Assembly: GCA_963698275.1 (NCBI GenBank)
Contig: CAVOQE010000003.1
Coordinates: 141,272 to 205,271, forward strand
Direction of reading: 5' to 3'
DNA: 64,000 nt
Source: Anderseniella sp963698275
GTDB taxonomy: Bacteria > Pseudomonadota > Alphaproteobacteria > Rhizobiales > Aestuariivirgaceae
Shown in pieces: positions 61,459 through 64,000 of this stretch (positions are counted from its first letter, which is position 1; every line of letters starts with the position of its first letter). The notes below the pieces were generated by a model that was not told the origin of the DNA, did no database searches, and saw only the letters and a program-made list of their open reading frames with translations. The position numbers and the translations under genes were made by a program.

Positions 61459-62172
61459 ATGAAAGCCGTCCTTGTGCTTATCACGGCGATTACGTTTGCT
61501 GTGTCGCCATTCCTGTCACCAGAATTCGGTGGCTTTGACCCTGAACGGTATCCTGTTCCACAACGGGACCCGGCTGTTCAGCCTGCCGGATGGGCCTTCA
61601 GCATCTGGGGGCTGATCTATTTGGGTCTAATCGTTCACGCTGCTTTTGGTGTGTTCAAATACAAGACGGACGCGGCCTGGGATCGGGGGCGTCTTGCGCT
61701 GCTCGTATCACTGTCGATCGGGACGATCTGGCTGCCGGTCGCGTTGGTATCCCCGATCTGGGCGACGGTGCTGATCTGGGTGATGCTGATCAGTGTCCTG
61801 ATCTCGCTTTACCAGTCAACCGGCGCCGCACCCGCCTGGATCGCACGTTGGCCGGTCGCACTTTACGCAGGCTGGCTTTCGGCTGCATCTTTCGTTTCAA
61901 TCGGCCTGCTCCTCGCCGGATACGGTCTCACCGGAGAAATGATGGCAGCAACAGTTGCGCTCGGTCTGGCGACAGGGTTTGTGGCCCTTAACGCCTATCG
62001 GCTTGTGGATTGGCCATACGCTGCCGCAGCGGCCTGGGGGTTTGTCGGCATCGCGGTTGCCAATATCAATACCTCGAACCTGGTGGCGATCGCAGCCGCA
62101 GGTGCTGCCATTTTCATTCTCGGTTTGACGGTGTGGAGGAACAGTTTCCTGAGACAAGGTGCAGTTTCATGA
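61459..62172 (+). CDS. TspO/MBR-related tryptophan-rich membrane protein
   Basis: 237 residues with six or seven hydrophobic segments. Trp- and Pro-rich starts such as VQPAGWAFSIWGLIYLGLIVHAAFGVF, GTIWLPVALVSPIWATVLIWVMLI and WPYAAAAAWGFVGIAVANINTSNLVAIAAAG match the longer TspO-like family. TspO binds porphyrins and cholesterol-like molecules and acts as an oxygen and stress regulator in alphaproteobacteria. This longer form is less studied. Confidence 0.8.
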   Translation: MKAVLVLITAITFAVSPFLSPEFGGFDPERYPVPQRDPAVQPAGWAFSIWGLIYLGLIVHAAFGVFKYKTDAAWDRGRLALLVSLSIGTIWLPVALVSPIWATVLIWVMLISVLISLYQSTGAAPAWIARWPVALYAGWLSAASFVSIGLLLAGYGLTGEMMAATVALGLATGFVALNAYRLVDWPYAAAAAWGFVGIAVANINTSNLVAIAAAGAAIFILGLTVWRNSFLRQGAVS

Positions 62173-62282
62173 GAAACCGGTGCCCGCGCGATCACTGTTG
62201 CAGCAATCGGATTATTTAACACCAGCACTTGCCTTGACCGCGCCTCGCGCAGCTTGACGGGTTCCGGTAACCGACTGACTAT

Positions 62283-63899
62283 ATGGCAATGACAGAATTC
62301 GACTTCATCATTGTCGGCGCGGGCTCGTCCGGGTGTGTGCTTGCGGCGAGACTTGCGGAAGACGCTAAGCTCAGGATTTGCCTGCTCGAGGCGGGGCCGC
62401 GGGACTGGCATCCGATGATCCATGTCCCGGTCGGGTGGATGAAGCTTCTGAACAATGTCAACTATAACTGGATGTACGAGGCTGAAAGCTCGGCCTGGAC
62501 CGGCGGACGCCGCATCCCGGTGCCAAGGGGCAAGACGCTGGGCGGTTCGTCGTCGATCAACGGCAATGTCTTCAATCGCGGCGCGCCATCGGATTTCGAC
62601 CACTGGGCGCAACGCGGCAATCCCGGCTGGGGTTATGCGGACGTGCTGCCGCTGTTTCGCCGGATGGAGACCTGGCTGGGACCGGACAGCGGCCAGAAAC
62701 GCGGCCAGACCGGCAGGCTGAAGGTCACACCCAGTCCATGGACACATCCGCTGTGTGAAGCCTTTCTGGACGGGGCCGAAAGCCTCGGCATCCCACGCAA
62801 CCCTGACTATAACAGCGGGCAGCAGTTCGGCGCGGCCTACGCCCAGCGCACGATTGCGTCCGGGCGCCGGCAGAGTGCCGCGCGCGCGTTCCTGCGGCCC
62901 GCTTTGAAGTGCAAAAACCTGTCCGTCGTGACCGGTGCCCATGTCACCGAAATCCTGTTTGACGGCCGCGCGGCGACCGGGGTTCGATACACGCGCAATG
63001 GACGCCCAGTTGCGATCCGTGCCCGGCGCGAGGTCATCCTGTGCGGCGGCGTCATCAACTCACCGCAATTGCTGCAACTGTCAGGCATCGGCGATCCGGC
63101 CCATCTGGCAAGGATTGGTGTGCCGGTGCGCCACGCCGCGCCGGGCGTCGGTGCCAACCTGCGCGATCACTATACGCCGCGCTTTACCGCACGGGTGAAA
63201 GGCATCGACACGTTCAACCAGAAATCGCGCGGACTGGCGTTCGGGGCCGAGGTGGCGAAATGGCTCGTTGGCAAGCCGTCCATCCTGAGCCTGCCGTCGA
63301 CGGCGTGTTACGCGTTTGCGAAAACCGATCCGGTGCTGGATGAAAGCGACGTGCAGATCACCTTCATGCCCGCCAGTTACAAGGAGGGCCATCAAAGCCA
63401 GCTTGACGACGAACCGGGCATGACGCTGGCCGCCTGGCAGCAGCGGCCCGAGAGTGTGGGCACCGTCCAGGCACGCTCGTCAGACCCTCATGAGGCGCCT
63501 GAAATAACACCCAATTACTTGAGTTCCGAAACCGATCGCAGGGTTCTGGTTGCCGGGCTGCGGCTGGCCCGCAAGCTGATGCGCACCGACGCCATGGCGC
63601 CGTTCTTTGCCGGCGAACTCTATCCCGGAGAGCACGTTCAGTCTGACGAGGAGCTTCTGAACACGGCGCGCGAACGCGGCACCACAACCTTCCACATGAT
63701 CGGCACCTGCCGCATGGGGCCCGAGCATGACACAAGCGCGGTCGTCGATCATGAATTGCGTGTCCGGGGCATTCAGGGCCTGCGCGTCGCCGATGCATCG
63801 ATCATGCCGACCATGCCCGCCGCCAACACGAATGCAGCCGCCCTGATGATCGGCGAGAAAGCCGCAGATCTCATCAGGATGCACCTTGCCGAGACCTGA
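62283..63899 (+). CDS. GMC family FAD oxidoreductase (choline/alcohol dehydrogenase-like)
   Basis: 538 residues. FAD fold FIIVGAGSSGCVLAARLAED, GMC signature 1 RGKTLGGSSSINGNVFNRG, signature 2 GGVINSPQLLQLSGIG and the catalytic His/Asn blocks TTFHMIGTCRMG and PTMPAANTNAAALMIGEKAADLI are complete. It resembles BetA/AlkJ-type alcohol dehydrogenases, but betaine function is not implied since betB is absent nearby. The ATG at 62283 follows a 110-base gap; the last 101 bases of the window (63900-64000) show no gene. Confidence 0.92.
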   Translation: MAMTEFDFIIVGAGSSGCVLAARLAEDAKLRICLLEAGPRDWHPMIHVPVGWMKLLNNVNYNWMYEAESSAWTGGRRIPVPRGKTLGGSSSINGNVFNRGAPSDFDHWAQRGNPGWGYADVLPLFRRMETWLGPDSGQKRGQTGRLKVTPSPWTHPLCEAFLDGAESLGIPRNPDYNSGQQFGAAYAQRTIASGRRQSAARAFLRPALKCKNLSVVTGAHVTEILFDGRAATGVRYTRNGRPVAIRARREVILCGGVINSPQLLQLSGIGDPAHLARIGVPVRHAAPGVGANLRDHYTPRFTARVKGIDTFNQKSRGLAFGAEVAKWLVGKPSILSLPSTACYAFAKTDPVLDESDVQITFMPASYKEGHQSQLDDEPGMTLAAWQQRPESVGTVQARSSDPHEAPEITPNYLSSETDRRVLVAGLRLARKLMRTDAMAPFFAGELYPGEHVQSDEELLNTARERGTTTFHMIGTCRMGPEHDTSAVVDHELRVRGIQGLRVADASIMPTMPAANTNAAALMIGEKAADLIRMHLAET

Positions 63900-64000
63900 C
63901 AGACCGTCGAAATCACTGCACACAGGCGGTCCATTGCTGCCGTTGGCACGTTGCGTAAGTCCATGTAATAACTGGTGCATCTGGTAAACCGCCAGCGCAA

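Noticed and set aside
62283..63899. Calling the GMC enzyme BetA (choline dehydrogenase)
   Set aside because: The GMC motifs are complete but not specific, betB and betaine transport genes are absent nearby, and the BetI-like gene is 45 kb away.
1..64000. tRNA, rRNA, tmRNA, SRP RNA or known riboswitches
   Set aside because: Gaps were read for cloverleaf arms, conserved loops and riboswitch boxes; none was convincing by eye. A covariance-model scan would settle it.

Overview
The window looks like a chromosomal piece of an alphaproteobacterium, most likely from the Hyphomicrobiales (Rhizobiales). This rests on a RegB/RegA (ActS/ActR) pair, an MmcB-type repair protein, the alphaproteobacterial HisS/HisZ/short HisG set, a class I lysyl-tRNA synthetase, and intergenic palindromes ending in TAGAG / CTCTA. 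Base composition is moderately GC-rich and genes are dense, with many 1-4 base stop/start overlaps. No rRNA, tRNA, CRISPR array or intact insertion sequence was seen. The identification is inference from gene content; no alignment was run.

Layout. 1-1.6 kb: end of a RegB-type kinase, the RegA-type regulator, a 300-bp MITE-like palindromic element, and mmcB. 1.6-3.3 kb: a two-gene ABC exporter. 3.6-8.4 kb: a carotenoid-desaturase-family oxidoreductase, an acyltransferase and a family-2 glycosyltransferase (the gene trio of glycosylated, acylated C30 carotenoid pathways), convergent with a GT4 glycosyltransferase. 8.5-10.8 kb: pobA and pyrC. 10.8-15.6 kb: a complete branched-chain amino acid type ABC operon (livG-F-H-M-K). 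15.8-17.2 kb: a methyltransferase and a BetI-like repressor. 17.3-19 kb: gap and rpe. 18.9-19.4 kb: a repeat block. 19.9-23.2 kb: hisS-hisZ-hisG. 23.3-27.9 kb: an aromatic acyl-CoA ligase group with two frameshifted neighbours.

28-36 kb is a patchy region: a low-GC nucleotidyltransferase-fold gene with a strong dyad at its start, a TPR protein, a decayed CHASE2-cyclase gene, a GST, a TerB-like protein and a frameshifted DinG-type helicase. 36-46 kb is housekeeping and small metabolism: lysS, an M24 peptidase, a Bcr/CflA exporter, a YdjM-like membrane protein, an S24-like regulator, pyrD, an FAH-family enzyme, a GntR regulator and a cytochrome c. 46.8-50.8 kb is an operon of malate synthase G, a beta-hydroxyacid dehydrogenase and an agmatinase-family enzyme.

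50.8-51.4 kb is a second dense mosaic of nested palindromes, with pieces related to those at 0.1, 0.8 and 19 kb. 51.4-56.6 kb is the most distinctive locus: a four-gene type II DMSO-reductase-family molybdoenzyme operon (heme b gamma, Fe-S beta, Tat-exported Mo alpha, TorD-like chaperone) most like ethylbenzene / steroid C25 dehydrogenases, with the alpha frame broken once. 56.7-63.9 kb holds a histidine phosphatase, an MBL-fold hydrolase, a cytidylate-kinase-like/BON fusion, a C-terminal relic of a second TorD-like gene, a BLUF photoreceptor, a SOUL heme-binding protein, a TspO-like membrane protein and a GMC oxidoreductase.

Five genes are each split by one apparent frameshift (near 25.85, 27.54, 34.49, 44.93 and 55.25 kb). 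The reading therefore has to allow for indel errors in the sequence as well as real gene decay.
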